From Arthrobacter jiangjiafuii (GTDB lineage: Bacteria; Actinomycetota; Actinomycetes; Actinomycetales; Micrococcaceae), in contig NZ_CP076022.1 in NCBI RefSeq assembly GCF_018622995.1, positions 62,001-126,000 on the forward strand: 64,000 bases of DNA. Reading direction: 5' to 3'. How positions within the stretch are numbered: position 1 is the first letter of the stretch; each line of letters starts with the position of its first letter. The notes under the pieces were generated by a model. The model saw nothing but the letters and a program-made list of their open reading frames with translations, ran no database searches and was not told the origin of the DNA. Below are positions 27,813-37,037 of the stretch, in pieces. The translations under genes were made by a program, and so were the position numbers.

Positions 27813-29942
27813 ATGAAATCTAAGAACTTCTTCAAGGGGCCGGGCATTTGGATAGTCCTGGCGCTGGCCCTTCTTGTACTCATTCTTCCCAGCCTTTCCT
27901 CGAGCGGGGCTGCCCGGGTGGACACCAGTGTCGGCCTGCAGCTGCTCGAGGACCAGAAGGTGGAGCAGGCCAAAATCTACGACGGCGAACAGCGTGTTGA
28001 CCTGACGCTGAAGGAGCCGTACAAAGACAGCAGCGGCCAGGACAAGGGCGAGAACGTCCAGTTCTTCTTTGGATCCGCCCGCGGCGAGGACATTGTCGAC
28101 GCCGTGAACAACTCCGGCGCTGAAGGCTTCACCGACCAGCCGGTGCAGACCAACTGGTTCACCAGCTTCCTGGGCCTGTTCCTGCCGTTCATCATCATCG
28201 GCGTGATCTTCTGGTTCCTGATGTCCCGCATGCAGGGCGGCGGATCGCAGGTGATGAAGTTCGGCAAGTCCAAGGCCAAGCTGACCAACAAGGACATGCC
28301 GCAGGTTACCTTCGCTGACGTCGCCGGAGCCGACGAGGCTGTGGAGGAACTCCACGAAATCAAGGACTTCCTGCAGGATCCGGCCAAGTTCCAGGCAGTG
28401 GGCGCAAAGATCCCCAAGGGCGTGCTGCTCTACGGTCCTCCCGGCACCGGTAAGACCCTGCTGGCGCGTGCCGTGGCCGGCGAGGCCGGCGTGCCGTTCT
28501 ACTCGATCTCCGGTTCGGACTTCGTCGAGATGTTCGTCGGCGTCGGTGCCTCCCGCGTCCGCGACCTCTTCGAGCAGGCCAAGGCCAACTCCCCGGCCAT
28601 CATCTTCGTCGACGAGATCGACGCCGTCGGGCGCCACCGCGGTGCCGGCGTCGGCGGCGGCAACGACGAGCGCGAGCAGACGCTGAACCAGCTCCTGGTG
28701 GAGATGGACGGCTTCGACGGCAACACGAACGTCATCCTGATTGCCGCCACCAACCGCCCCGACGTGCTGGACCCCGCACTGCTGCGCCCGGGCCGCTTCG
28801 ACCGCCAGATCGGCGTGGAGGCTCCGGATATGCAGGGCCGCCTGCAGATCCTCAAGGTCCATGCCAAGGGCAAGCCGATGGCCGACGGCGTCGACCTCGA
28901 GACCGTGGCCCGCAAGACCCCCGGCTTCACCGGTGCCGACCTGGCCAACGTGCTCAACGAAGCGGCGCTCCTGACCGCGCGCTCCAACGCGCAGCTCATC
29001 GACGACCGCGCCCTGGACGAGGCCATTGACCGCGTCATCGCCGGCCCGCAGAAGCGCAGCCGCGTGATGAAGGAACTCGAACGCAAGATCACCGCGTACC
29101 ACGAGGGCGGCCACGCTCTGGTGGCAGCGGCCCTGCGCAATACCGACCCGGTCACCAAGGTCACCATCCTGCCGCGCGGCCGGGCCCTGGGTTACACCAT
29201 GGTGCTGCCCCAGGACGATAAGTATTCGGTCACCCGCAACGAGCTGCTCGACCAGCTGGCGTATGCCATGGGCGGGCGGGTTGCCGAGGAGATCGTGTTC
29301 CACGACCCGTCCACCGGCGCGTCCAACGACATCGAAAAGGCCACCTCCACGGCCCGGAAGATGGTCACCCAGTACGGCATGAGCGAGCGGATCGGTTCCG
29401 TAAAGCTCGGCAGCGGCGGAGGCGAACCGTTCCTGGGCCGCGACATGAGCCAGGAGCGCAACTACTCCGACCAGGTTGCCTACGTGGTGGATGAGGAAGT
29501 GCGGCGCCTGCTGGACAACGCGCACGACGAGGCCTACCAGATCCTGACCGAAAACCGGGACGTACTGGACCGCCTGGCCCTGGAGCTGCTCGAACGCGAG
29601 ACGCTGAACCAGGCCGAGATTGCCGAGGTCTTCCACGATGTGCGCAAGCGGGACGTCCGCGAGGTGTGGCTGTCCAAGCCCACCCGCCAGGTCCACAGCC
29701 TGCCGCCGGTCGTCTCCGCGAAGGAACGCCGCGAGGCAGCAGTAAACGGCCAGCCTGATCCTTCCACCGTCGCACCGCAGGACCAGATTGCCGACGCCGA
29801 CCTGCAGCAGGACTTCGACGTCTCCGGAAACGGCCTGCCGCAGCCCGAGGGCAGCGGAACCGGACATGCGGGCTCCGGCGGCACCGCCGGACGGACCGAC
29901 GGCACCGACGGCGCCGACGGTATGAAACAGAACGGCAGCTAA
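27813..29942 (+). CDS. ftsH: ATP-dependent zinc metalloprotease FtsH
   Basis: A 709-residue membrane AAA+ protease that degrades unassembled membrane proteins and some regulators. TM1 is about residues 11-28 and TM2 about 115-137, flanking an extracytoplasmic domain. Walker A GPPGTGKT is at 208-215, the SRH region contains RPGRFDRQ, and the zinc site HEGGH is at 430-434. The last 70 residues are a Gly/Ala/Asp-rich tail. The best Shine-Dalgarno (AGGAGGGA) is about 24 bases before the ATG, unusually far; an in-frame stop just upstream rules out an earlier start. Confidence 0.97.
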   Translation: MKSKNFFKGPGIWIVLALALLVLILPSLSSSGAARVDTSVGLQLLEDQKVEQAKIYDGEQRVDLTLKEPYKDSSGQDKGENVQFFFGSARGEDIVDAVNNSGAEGFTDQPVQTNWFTSFLGLFLPFIIIGVIFWFLMSRMQGGGSQVMKFGKSKAKLTNKDMPQVTFADVAGADEAVEELHEIKDFLQDPAKFQAVGAKIPKGVLLYGPPGTGKTLLARAVAGEAGVPFYSISGSDFVEMFVGVGASRVRDLFEQAKANSPAIIFVDEIDAVGRHRGAGVGGGNDEREQTLNQLLVEMDGFDGNTNVILIAATNRPDVLDPALLRPGRFDRQIGVEAPDMQGRLQILKVHAKGKPMADGVDLETVARKTPGFTGADLANVLNEAALLTARSNAQLIDDRALDEAIDRVIAGPQKRSRVMKELERKITAYHEGGHALVAAALRNTDPVTKVTILPRGRALGYTMVLPQDDKYSVTRNELLDQLAYAMGGRVAEEIVFHDPSTGASNDIEKATSTARKMVTQYGMSERIGSVKLGSGGGEPFLGRDMSQERNYSDQVAYVVDEEVRRLLDNAHDEAYQILTENRDVLDRLALELLERETLNQAEIAEVFHDVRKRDVREVWLSKPTRQVHSLPPVVSAKERREAAVNGQPDPSTVAPQDQIADADLQQDFDVSGNGLPQPEGSGTGHAGSGGTAGRTDGTDGADGMKQNGS

Positions 29943-29962
29943 AACAAAGCAGCAGCAGATTC

Positions 29963-29995
29963 CTGATGGCCCGGCACCAAGTGCCGGGCCATCAG
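29963..29995 (+). terminator. Terminator hairpin after ftsH
   Basis: A perfect 15-bp stem (29963-29977 with 29981-29995) and a 3-base loop, 20 bases past the ftsH stop. There is no long T-tract, but the stem is strong and separates ftsH from folE. Confidence 0.7.
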
Positions 29996-30027
29996 GGCGT
30001 CCGGGGTGCTCACGGTAGGATCAAGCA

Positions 30028-30645
30028 GTGACGGATTTCGATGATGAACTGACAGCGGAGGATTGCTCCGTATCCCTGGCCCCAGTGGATCAAGCCCGGA
30101 TTGAGCACGCCGTCCGGGAGATCCTTCTCGCCATCGGCGAAGACCCGGACCGCGAGGGGCTGCAGGATACCCCCAAGCGGGTGGCCAAATCCTATGCCGA
30201 GATCTTTGCCGGCCTGCACCAGAGCCCGGTGGACCTGCTCTCCACCACCTTCTCCATCGAGCATGAAGAGATGGTCCTGGTGAAGGACATTCCGTTCTTT
30301 TCCACCTGTGAACACCATCTGGTGCCCTTCCACGGCTCGGCCCACATCGGCTACATCCCGTCCAAGGACGGCAAGGTCACCGGCCTGAGCAAGCTCGCCC
30401 GGCTGGTGGATGTCTATGCCCGCCGCCCGCAGGTGCAGGAGCGCCTGACCACCCAAATCGTTGACGCCCTGATGGACAACCTGGACCCCCGCGGTGCCAT
30501 AGTTGTCATTGAATGCGAACACCTCTGCATGTCGATGCGCGGGGTCCGCAAGCCCGGCGCCAAGACTGTAACCTCTGCGGTGCGCGGTCAGCTCCGCGAA
30601 ACCGCCACACGCGCTGAGGCCATGAGCCTCATCCTCGGACGTTAG
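30028..30645 (+). CDS. folE: GTP cyclohydrolase I
   Basis: A 205-residue enzyme that makes dihydroneopterin triphosphate from GTP, the first step of folate synthesis. The zinc/active-site motif [10 protein letters not shown] and the second ligand region [16 protein letters not shown] are present. The start is a GTG (MTDFDDEL). It opens the folE-folP-folB-folK run; folP begins 11 bases after its stop. Confidence 0.97.
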   Translation: MTDFDDELTAEDCSVSLAPVDQARIEHAVREILLAIGEDPDREGLQDTPKRVAKSYAEIFAGLHQSPVDLLSTTFSIEHEEMVLVKDIPFFSTCEHHLVPFHGSAHIGYIPSKDGKVTGLSKLARLVDVYARRPQVQERLTTQIVDALMDNLDPRGAIVVIECEHLCMSMRGVRKPGAKTVTSAVRGQLRETATRAEAMSLILGR

Positions 30646-30656
30646 GACCCACACCC

Positions 30657-31562
30657 ATGGATTCACTCGCCGCCGCTCCCGGAACCGGGCCAGCTACCTC
30701 TCCGCTGCCGCTTGTGCGCCCCGTCCGGGCGCCGCGCCGGTTTGAAGACCTGCCGTCCGACCGCACCCTTGTGATGGGCATCCTGAACGTCACACCGGAT
30801 TCCTTCAGCGACGGCGGCCGGTTCGAGCAGGCTGACCAGGCCATCCAGGCCGGGCTGAAAATGCACTACGCCGGCGCCGACATCATCGACGTCGGCGGCG
30901 AATCCACCCGCCCCGACTCGGTGCGGGTCAGTGCAGAGGAAGAGCAGCAGCGGATCCTGCCCGTCGTCGAGGCACTGGTCAAGGCCGGCGTTCTGGTCAG
31001 CGTGGATACCATGAACGCGTCGACGGCCGAGAAGGCCATTGCGGCCGGTGCCCTGCTCATCAACGACGTCTCCGGCGCCGATGTGGATCCGCAGATGCCC
31101 GAACTGATTGCCCGCACCGGCGTGCACTACGTGCTGATGCACAGCCGCGGCGCCGTCCGCAGCAGCGATCCGAACGCGGAATACGGCTCCGTGGTGGACG
31201 ACGTGGTGGACGAGCTGACCAAGCTCCGCGAGCCCTTCTACGCTGCCGGTGCCTCGGCAGAGCAGATCATCGTCGATCCGGGACTCGGTTTTTCCAAGAA
31301 CGGCGAGTCGAACTGGGCCCTGCTGCGCGGGATGGACCGCCTGGCCGGGCTGGGCCACCGGGTGCTCATCGGCGCCTCCCGGAAACGGTTCCTCGGTTCG
31401 CTGCTGACCACCTCCGGCAAGGCCGCGGCCCCCGACGAGCGCGACGACGCCACGGTGGCCGTCACCGCCCTTGCCGCATTCTCCAACGCCTGGTGCGTCC
31501 GGGTGCACAATGTCGGCCCCAACGTCGACGCCGTCAAAACCACCGCGGCCTGGAAGGGATAA
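30657..31562 (+). CDS. folP: Dihydropteroate synthase
   Basis: A 301-residue enzyme that condenses the pterin pyrophosphate with p-aminobenzoate; it is the sulfonamide target. VMGILNVTPDSFSDGG, DVGGESTRPDS and IGASRKRFLG are the family signatures. The first 30 residues are a Pro/Ala-rich extension. The ATG at 30657 follows folE directly and folB begins 2 bases after the stop. Confidence 0.97.
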   Translation: MDSLAAAPGTGPATSPLPLVRPVRAPRRFEDLPSDRTLVMGILNVTPDSFSDGGRFEQADQAIQAGLKMHYAGADIIDVGGESTRPDSVRVSAEEEQQRILPVVEALVKAGVLVSVDTMNASTAEKAIAAGALLINDVSGADVDPQMPELIARTGVHYVLMHSRGAVRSSDPNAEYGSVVDDVVDELTKLREPFYAAGASAEQIIVDPGLGFSKNGESNWALLRGMDRLAGLGHRVLIGASRKRFLGSLLTTSGKAAAPDERDDATVAVTALAAFSNAWCVRVHNVGPNVDAVKTTAAWKG

Positions 31563-31564
31563 CC

Positions 31565-31963
31565 ATGGACAGCAGCGGCGCAGCCCCGGGCACGGGTTTA
31601 CGGGACACCATCACCCTGACCGGCATCACCGCCGAGGGCTTCCACGGCGTCTTTGACCACGAGCGCCGCGACGGCCAACCCTTCGTGGTTGATGTGGTGC
31701 TTCACACCGACCTGCAGCCGGCCGGCCTCAGCGACGACCTGACCCAGACCGCGCATTACGGCGAACTCGCCGAGCAGGTGGCAGCCATCATTGCCGGGGA
31801 ACCCCTGAACCTGATTGAGGCCCTGGCCGAACGTATCGCCGCAGCCGTCCTGTCCGGGTTCCCCCTCATCGGAGCCGTCGACGTGACGGTACACAAACCG
31901 CAGGCTCCCATCACTGTTCCCTTCGGCGACGTTGCCGTAACCATTCACCGGGAGCGGCAGTGA
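31565..31963 (+). CDS. folB: Dihydroneopterin aldolase
   Basis: A 132-residue enzyme that releases glycolaldehyde from dihydroneopterin to give hydroxymethyl-dihydropterin. Typical stretches are GITAEGFHGVFDHERRDGQ, TQTAHYGELAE, NLIEALAERIA and VHKPQAPI. The start is the ATG at 31565 (MDSSGAA). The stop overlaps the folK start by 4 bases (GTGA). Confidence 0.96.
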   Translation: MDSSGAAPGTGLRDTITLTGITAEGFHGVFDHERRDGQPFVVDVVLHTDLQPAGLSDDLTQTAHYGELAEQVAAIIAGEPLNLIEALAERIAAAVLSGFPLIGAVDVTVHKPQAPITVPFGDVAVTIHRERQ

Positions 31964-32460
31964 ATGCCCCGGGCGCGGTGAACGCCATCCTGGCCCTGGG
32001 CAGCAACCTTGGTGCGAGCCGGGACACGCTCTCCCGTGCCGTGGCGGAACTGGCAGACCTGCCCGGCGTCCGCCTGCAGGCGGTATCGCCGGTGGTGCGG
32101 ACCCGCCCGGTCGGCGGCCCGGAGCAGCCGGACTACCTGAACCTCGTTGTCTCGGTGGAGACAGACCTGGACCCGCACGAGCTGCTGGCCCACTGCCAGG
32201 CCGTGGAAAACGCGCATCACCGGGAACGCGAGGTGCGCTGGGGCCCGCGGACCCTGGACGTGGACATCATCACCTACGGTGATCTGGTGCTCGACGACGA
32301 AACCCTCACCATTCCCCATCCCCGGGCCCATACCCGCGCCTTTGTGCTGCAGCCCTGGGCCTGGATGGATCCAGGTGCCACGCTGAACGGAACGCCCGTC
32401 AGCGAGCTCGCAGCCCGGGCCGAGGACCTGCCTGGACTGGAAATCTTCGAGGGAGACTGA
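31960..32460 (+). CDS. folK: HPPK (2-amino-4-hydroxy-6-hydroxymethyldihydropteridine pyrophosphokinase)
   Basis: A 166-residue kinase that adds pyrophosphate to hydroxymethyl-dihydropterin for FolP. LALGSNLGASRDTL and the signature RWGPRTLDVDII with IPHPRAHTRAFVL are diagnostic. The start is a GTG overlapping the folB stop. The next gene begins 5 bases after its stop. Confidence 0.97.
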   Translation: MNAPGAVNAILALGSNLGASRDTLSRAVAELADLPGVRLQAVSPVVRTRPVGGPEQPDYLNLVVSVETDLDPHELLAHCQAVENAHHREREVRWGPRTLDVDIITYGDLVLDDETLTIPHPRAHTRAFVLQPWAWMDPGATLNGTPVSELAARAEDLPGLEIFEGD

Positions 32461-32465
32461 GCGGC

Positions 32466-32978
32466 GTGGGGAACATCCGATACCGCTGGCTGGCGCTCAT
32501 CGCCGTCGCCGCCGGCGTGGCCGGCTGGCTGGTGAACGACTGGGCCACCCGCAATTCCCTGCCCGCGCCGGCGCTCAGTGTGTACGGGTTGCTGACCGTC
32601 CTGGTCATCGCGGGCACCACCTTGTTCCTGGGCCTGCGGGTACGGCGCTGGCAGCAGGGAAACCGGGACCGCGAGCTGGACCCGATTGCAGCGGCCCGCA
32701 CCCTGGTCCTGGCCCAGGCCAACGCCTACGCCGGCGCCCTGCTGCTGGGCTGGCACGCCGGGATCTTCCTCGACCAGCTGCCGCTCTGGGCGCTTCGCCC
32801 GGGCCACACCGCCACCTGGGCTGCCCTGGCCATGATCGCCGGAGGAGTCCTCATGATCTCCATCGGCCTGCTGGTCCAGCGGTTCTGCCGGCTGCCGCCG
32901 GATGACTTCAATGGGAACGGCGGCAACACCGGCGGCCCGAACAGCGCCCGCGAACCGGGAGACGGAGAATATGCCTAG
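32466..32978 (+). CDS. DUF3180 membrane protein
   Basis: About 170 residues with four hydrophobic helices (roughly residues 6-26, 37-57, 83-103, 117-138) and a hydrophilic Gly/Asn-rich tail. The family is restricted to Actinobacteria and is constantly found after folK, as here; its function is unknown. The stop overlaps the next gene by 8 bases, so the two are coupled. Confidence 0.85.
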   Translation: MGNIRYRWLALIAVAAGVAGWLVNDWATRNSLPAPALSVYGLLTVLVIAGTTLFLGLRVRRWQQGNRDRELDPIAAARTLVLAQANAYAGALLLGWHAGIFLDQLPLWALRPGHTATWAALAMIAGGVLMISIGLLVQRFCRLPPDDFNGNGGNTGGPNSAREPGDGEYA

Positions 32979-33483
32979 CGAAGCGATCGACCCGGCCGGG
33001 ATCAGCTGGGAGCACGTCTCACCCAAGTACCTCACCGTCCGCCTCATCGGCTGGGCCGTCGAAGCGCTGGTCACCGTGGCCCTGGCCAGCATTGTGCTGA
33101 TCCTGAAGTCCACGGGCGTCTGGGCCTCGGCACCGGGGTGGCTGGCCTGGGGGCTGCCCGCCGTCGTCGCCGTCGCCTACCTCTGGCGCGGAGCGTTGCT
33201 GCCGCGGCAGATCCGCGCACTCTGCTACGCCGAACGCAACGAGGATTTCCTGCTGCGCCGGGGCATCTTCTTCCAACGCACGCTGGTGGTCCCGTACGGC
33301 CGCATGCAGTACGTGGACGTGACCGTGGGGCCGCTGGAGCGTGCCTTCGGCCTGTGCTCGCTGAAACTGCACACCGCCGCACCCGGCACCAACGCGGCCC
33401 TGCCCGGCCTGCCGGCAGCCGAGGGCGCCCGCCTGCGCGAGCACCTCTCCGAGCGCGGCGAAACGCAGCTGGCCGGGTTGTGA
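32971..33483 (+). CDS. PH domain-containing membrane protein (YdbS-like)
   Basis: About 170 residues: two N-terminal helices (about 24-43 and 52-68) followed by a bacterial PH (bPH2/DUF304) domain with LRRGIFFQRTLVVPYGRMQYVDVT. In Bacillus, the YdbS/YdbT pair protects against certain bacteriocins, but the biochemical role is unknown. The start is the ATG at 32971, inside the end of the DUF3180 gene; its own stop overlaps the next PH gene (GTGA). Confidence 0.85.
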   Translation: MPSEAIDPAGISWEHVSPKYLTVRLIGWAVEALVTVALASIVLILKSTGVWASAPGWLAWGLPAVVAVAYLWRGALLPRQIRALCYAERNEDFLLRRGIFFQRTLVVPYGRMQYVDVTVGPLERAFGLCSLKLHTAAPGTNAALPGLPAAEGARLREHLSERGETQLAGL

Positions 33484-35120
33484 GCACCCCGAACAGCGGG
33501 GACTGGGCCCGCGTCCACCCTGTCTCACCCCTGGTTCGCGGCTGGATCGCGCTTGCTGCCATCACCTATGTGGTCGGGCGGAACTGGGTGGAGGAGGTCA
33601 TTGGGCCGCGCGACGACGACCGCGGACCCTCCTCCGGCGCGGACGGCACCACCCTGCTCATCGCAGTTGCTGTCCTGATCGCCGTGCTCTTGGTCATTGG
33701 CTTCAGCTTTTTCCTGTCCTGGTGGTTCACCCGCTACCAGGTAACCGAGCACCACGTGCGGGTCCACTCCGGAGTGGTGTTCCGCCAGCAGCGCCAGGCA
33801 CGGCTGGACCGGGTCCAGGCCATCGACATAGTCCAGCCGCTGCTGGCCCGGCTTTTCGGGTTGGCGGAACTGCGTTTCGAAGTGGCCGATGCAGGAGAGT
33901 CAGCCGTGCGGCTGGCGTTCCTGAAGCTGGACGATGCCCACCGGCTCCGGGCCACCATTCTTGAGCGCGCCTCCGGCGCTGCCCCTGCAGTTCCCGGGCC
34001 GGCGGACGCGACCGCCGATGGGCAGCCGGGGGACTCCGGAGACTCGGCAGGCAGAGCCGGAACTGCGTCTGGAGCCGCCGGGAACCGCGGACCGGGTTTC
34101 ACTGAAGCTCCGGAAACCCCGGTGCTTGAACTCTCCGCCGGACGCGTCATCGCGGCGACCCTGCTCTCAGGCACCACGCTGTTCCTGCTGGCCGGAATCG
34201 CCGGGGTCCTGATCCTGACCGCCGCCACCGGCGAGGCCGTCAGTCTCGCCGTGCTGCTGCCGGTGCTGTTCGGCACGGCCGGCGGTTACTGGAACGAGTT
34301 CTCCACTGCCTTCAACTTCCGCGCCTCCGTCTCCCGGGATGGTATCCGGGTGCGCTACGGGCTGCTGGATACGCGCGCCCAGACCGTTCCGCCCGGCCGG
34401 GTACAGGCCGTCTCCGTGACCCAACCGCCGCTCTGGCGGCTCACCGGCTGGTACCGGGTCTCGGTCAACGTGGCCGGATACGGCGCCACTGCCACTTCCG
34501 AGGGGCAGGCCCGGACCAAGCTGCTGCCGGCCGGCACGCTGCCGGAAGTCTTCGCCGTGCTTGCCCTGGTGCTGCCCGAGCCAGGCACCGACCGCCCGCA
34601 GGAGATCTTCACCGCCGGCATTACCGGCAGGGATGACGCCGGCGGGTTCACCACCACGCCGCGCCGCGCCCGGGCCATCGCGCCCCTGGCCTGGCGCCGC
34701 AACGGTTTCGCCCTCACTGACACCGCCCTGCTGATCCGCAGCGGAGCACTCTGGCGGGTACTGTCCGTGGTGCCGCACGAACGGACCCAGTCCATGGCCC
34801 TGGTCCAGGGCCCGCTGCGCCGCCGCTTCGACACCGCCGACCTCGTGCTGCACTCCACCCCGGGGCCGGTTGCCCCGCGTGTACGCAAAATCGATGCCCC
34901 GGCCGCGCGCGCGTTGTTCGAAGAACAGGCGGCCCGGGCCCGTGAAGCCCGCCGCCGGGACCGGACCGGGCGCTGGGCACACCCGGGCGGCTCCTCCGCC
35001 GCACCGGATGGCGCTGCTGCACCTTTGGCACCTGCTCCAGGGACGCCACCGGCAGCACCGACATTACTGACACCACCGACAGACCAGGTTTCCAAGGAGT
35101 TCCCCCATGAACAGCGCTGA
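33480..35120 (+). CDS. PH domain-containing membrane protein (YdbT-like)
   Basis: About 546 residues with two helix pairs, each followed by a bPH2 domain: the first at about residues 75-165 (RYQVTEHHVRVHSGVVFRQQ), the second at about 285-370 (FNFRASVSRDGIRVRYGLLD). A third PH-like stretch lies near 420-470. An Ala/Gly/Pro-rich linker (165-215) and a disordered C-tail separate the parts. The GTG start overlaps the stop of the smaller PH protein, and both probably form one membrane complex. Confidence 0.85.
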   Translation: MSTPNSGDWARVHPVSPLVRGWIALAAITYVVGRNWVEEVIGPRDDDRGPSSGADGTTLLIAVAVLIAVLLVIGFSFFLSWWFTRYQVTEHHVRVHSGVVFRQQRQARLDRVQAIDIVQPLLARLFGLAELRFEVADAGESAVRLAFLKLDDAHRLRATILERASGAAPAVPGPADATADGQPGDSGDSAGRAGTASGAAGNRGPGFTEAPETPVLELSAGRVIAATLLSGTTLFLLAGIAGVLILTAATGEAVSLAVLLPVLFGTAGGYWNEFSTAFNFRASVSRDGIRVRYGLLDTRAQTVPPGRVQAVSVTQPPLWRLTGWYRVSVNVAGYGATATSEGQARTKLLPAGTLPEVFAVLALVLPEPGTDRPQEIFTAGITGRDDAGGFTTTPRRARAIAPLAWRRNGFALTDTALLIRSGALWRVLSVVPHERTQSMALVQGPLRRRFDTADLVLHSTPGPVAPRVRKIDAPAARALFEEQAARAREARRRDRTGRWAHPGGSSAAPDGAAAPLAPAPGTPPAAPTLLTPPTDQVSKEFPHEQR

Positions 35121-36030
35121 GATGAGCACCGCAGAGAAACGGCGCCGGGGCCGGCTCGGCATCGGCGTCATCGGCGCCGGCCGGGTGGGCGCGGTGCTCG
35201 GCGCCGCCCTGCGCGCGGCAGAACACGCCGTCGTCGGCGTCTCAGCCGTCAGCGAGGAAAGCCGGGAGCGCGCCGGGAACCTGCTGCCCGGCGTGCCCAT
35301 CCTGGAAATCCCCGACATTATCGAGCGCTCCGAACTGGTGCTGCTCGCCGTGCCCGACGACGCCCTGGGCCCGCTGGTCGCCGGGTTGGCGGCCACCAAC
35401 GCCTGGCAGCCCGGGCAGCTCGTGGCGCATACCTCCGGGCGGTTCGGCACCGACATCCTGGAACCGGCCCGGCGCGCCGGCGCCATCCCGCTGGCCCTGC
35501 ATCCGGCCATGACCTTCACCGGAATGAGCCTGGACCTCACCCGGCTTGCCGACTGTTCCTTCGGCGTCACTGCACCCACCGCCGTGCTGCCCATCGCCCA
35601 GGCCCTGGTGGTGGAGATGGGTGCCGAACCGGTGGTCATCGACGAGTCGGACCGGGTCAACTACCACCTGGCCCTGGCCCATGCTTCGAACCACCTGGTC
35701 ACGATCACGGCCCAGTCCACGCAACTGCTCAAGGACATCGGCGTGGAACACCCCGAACACCTGCTGGGACCGTTGATGCGGGCCTCGCTGGAGAATGCGC
35801 TGGCCTCCGGCGAGCATGCGCTGACCGGTCCGGTGGCCCGCGGAGACGCCGGAACGGTAGCGGCGCACCTGCAGGAAATGGCTGCCCAGGACAGCGCCGG
35901 CCTGGCGGAAACCTACCGCGCCTTGTCGCTGGCCACTGCGCGCCGGGCCATCGACCGCGGCCTGCTCAGCGAGGCCCGCGGCCAGGCCGTCATCGACGCC
36001 CTGGCCATGGACGCCGAAGGACCGCGGTGA
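35107..36030 (+). CDS. Rossmann-like/DUF2520 oxidoreductase, candidate ketopantoate reductase
   Basis: A 307-residue protein with an N-terminal NAD(P)-binding fold ([15 protein letters not shown], about residues 17-31), a TSGRFG loop and a C-terminal helical DUF2520 domain ([18 protein letters not shown]). The stop overlaps the panC GTG start by 4 bases. Some members of this family replace PanE as ketopantoate reductase (PanG type). Its strict coupling to panC makes that role plausible here, but the sequence alone does not prove it. Confidence 0.8.
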   Translation: MNSAEMSTAEKRRRGRLGIGVIGAGRVGAVLGAALRAAEHAVVGVSAVSEESRERAGNLLPGVPILEIPDIIERSELVLLAVPDDALGPLVAGLAATNAWQPGQLVAHTSGRFGTDILEPARRAGAIPLALHPAMTFTGMSLDLTRLADCSFGVTAPTAVLPIAQALVVEMGAEPVVIDESDRVNYHLALAHASNHLVTITAQSTQLLKDIGVEHPEHLLGPLMRASLENALASGEHALTGPVARGDAGTVAAHLQEMAAQDSAGLAETYRALSLATARRAIDRGLLSEARGQAVIDALAMDAEGPR

Positions 36031-36938
36031 GCGCTCCCCGGGTGCTGCGGACCGCAGCAGGGCTTTCCGAGGCCATCACCGACGCCCTCGCCGCAAAGGC
36101 TGCGGGCGGCACCGGGGACCCGGCGCCCAGCCTGGGCCTGGTACCCACCATGGGCGCACTCCACCAGGGACACCGGGCGCTCGTGGACGCGGCCCGGGCA
36201 GCGAACGACGTCGTCGTCGCCTCCGTGTTCGTCAATCCGCTGCAGTTCAACGATCCCGAGGACCTGCACCGGTATCCACGCACCCTGGAAGCGGACCTGA
36301 AGCTGCTCGGGGACGCCGGGGCGGACCTGGTCTTCGCTCCGTCGGAGGCCGAGGTCTACCCCGACGGCCCGCCGCTGGTCCGGATTCATTCCGGTGAGCT
36401 CGGCTCCCGCTACGAGGGCCGGTTCCGGCCCGGACACTTTGACGGCGTGCTGACCGTGGTGGCCAAACTGCTGCACTACGCCCAGCCCACCCTGCCGGCC
36501 CGGTACCGTGCCTACTTCGGGCAGAAAGACGCCCAGCAGCTGGCACTGATCCGCAGGATGGTCATGGACCTGGACTTCCGGGCCGAGATCGTGGGCGTTC
36601 CGGTGGTGCGCGGCACTGACGGGCTGGCCGAATCCAGCCGCAACGTGTTCCTGGACGCGGAGCACCGCCGTGCCGCCACCGTGCTGCCGCAGGCCCTGTT
36701 CGCCCTTCAGGACCAGGCGCGCGCGGGAGTGCCGCTGGACCTGGCCGCCGCCGTCGCGCGGGTTCAGGCCGAGCCACACGTGGACCTTGACTACTTCGAC
36801 ATCGTGGATCCGCAGACATTGCAGCCGCTGGTTATGGACGGCCAGCCCCTGCGCCGGCCTGCGCTGGCCCTCTTGGCGGCCCGCGTGGGGCCGGTGCGGC
36901 TGATCGATAACCTGCCGCTGGATCCGGCCGCCGGCTGA
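36027..36938 (+). CDS. panC: Pantoate-beta-alanine ligase
   Basis: A 303-residue ATP-dependent enzyme that joins pantoate and beta-alanine to pantothenate. [16 protein letters not shown] (the HIGH-like motif), [25 protein letters not shown] and SSRNVFL are conserved. The start is a GTG overlapping the preceding DUF2520 gene. panD and coaX, which follow panC in mycobacteria, are not between panC and lysS here. Confidence 0.96.
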   Translation: MSAPRVLRTAAGLSEAITDALAAKAAGGTGDPAPSLGLVPTMGALHQGHRALVDAARAANDVVVASVFVNPLQFNDPEDLHRYPRTLEADLKLLGDAGADLVFAPSEAEVYPDGPPLVRIHSGELGSRYEGRFRPGHFDGVLTVVAKLLHYAQPTLPARYRAYFGQKDAQQLALIRRMVMDLDFRAEIVGVPVVRGTDGLAESSRNVFLDAEHRRAATVLPQALFALQDQARAGVPLDLAAAVARVQAEPHVDLDYFDIVDPQTLQPLVMDGQPLRRPALALLAARVGPVRLIDNLPLDPAAG

Positions 36939-36953
36939 CCTGCCCAACGCCGT

Positions 36954-36994
36954 AGCCCAGCGGCCTGTGCGCAAGCCGCGAACCTGCTGGGGCT
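36954..36994 (+). terminator. Weak hairpin after panC
   Basis: An 8-bp stem with one bulge (agcccagc near 36954, gctggggct near 36986) and a long loop, followed by TTT. It sits in the 99-base gap between panC and lysS; a weak terminator is possible. Confidence 0.35.
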
Positions 36995-37037
36995 TTGCCG
37001 TAAGCCCATCCCGCCGCGCTCTGTAAACTTAAGTACC

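Noticed and set aside
27780-29867. 695-residue frame antisense to ftsH
   Set aside because: Same reason: ftsH is certain, and the antisense frame is a by-product of codon bias.
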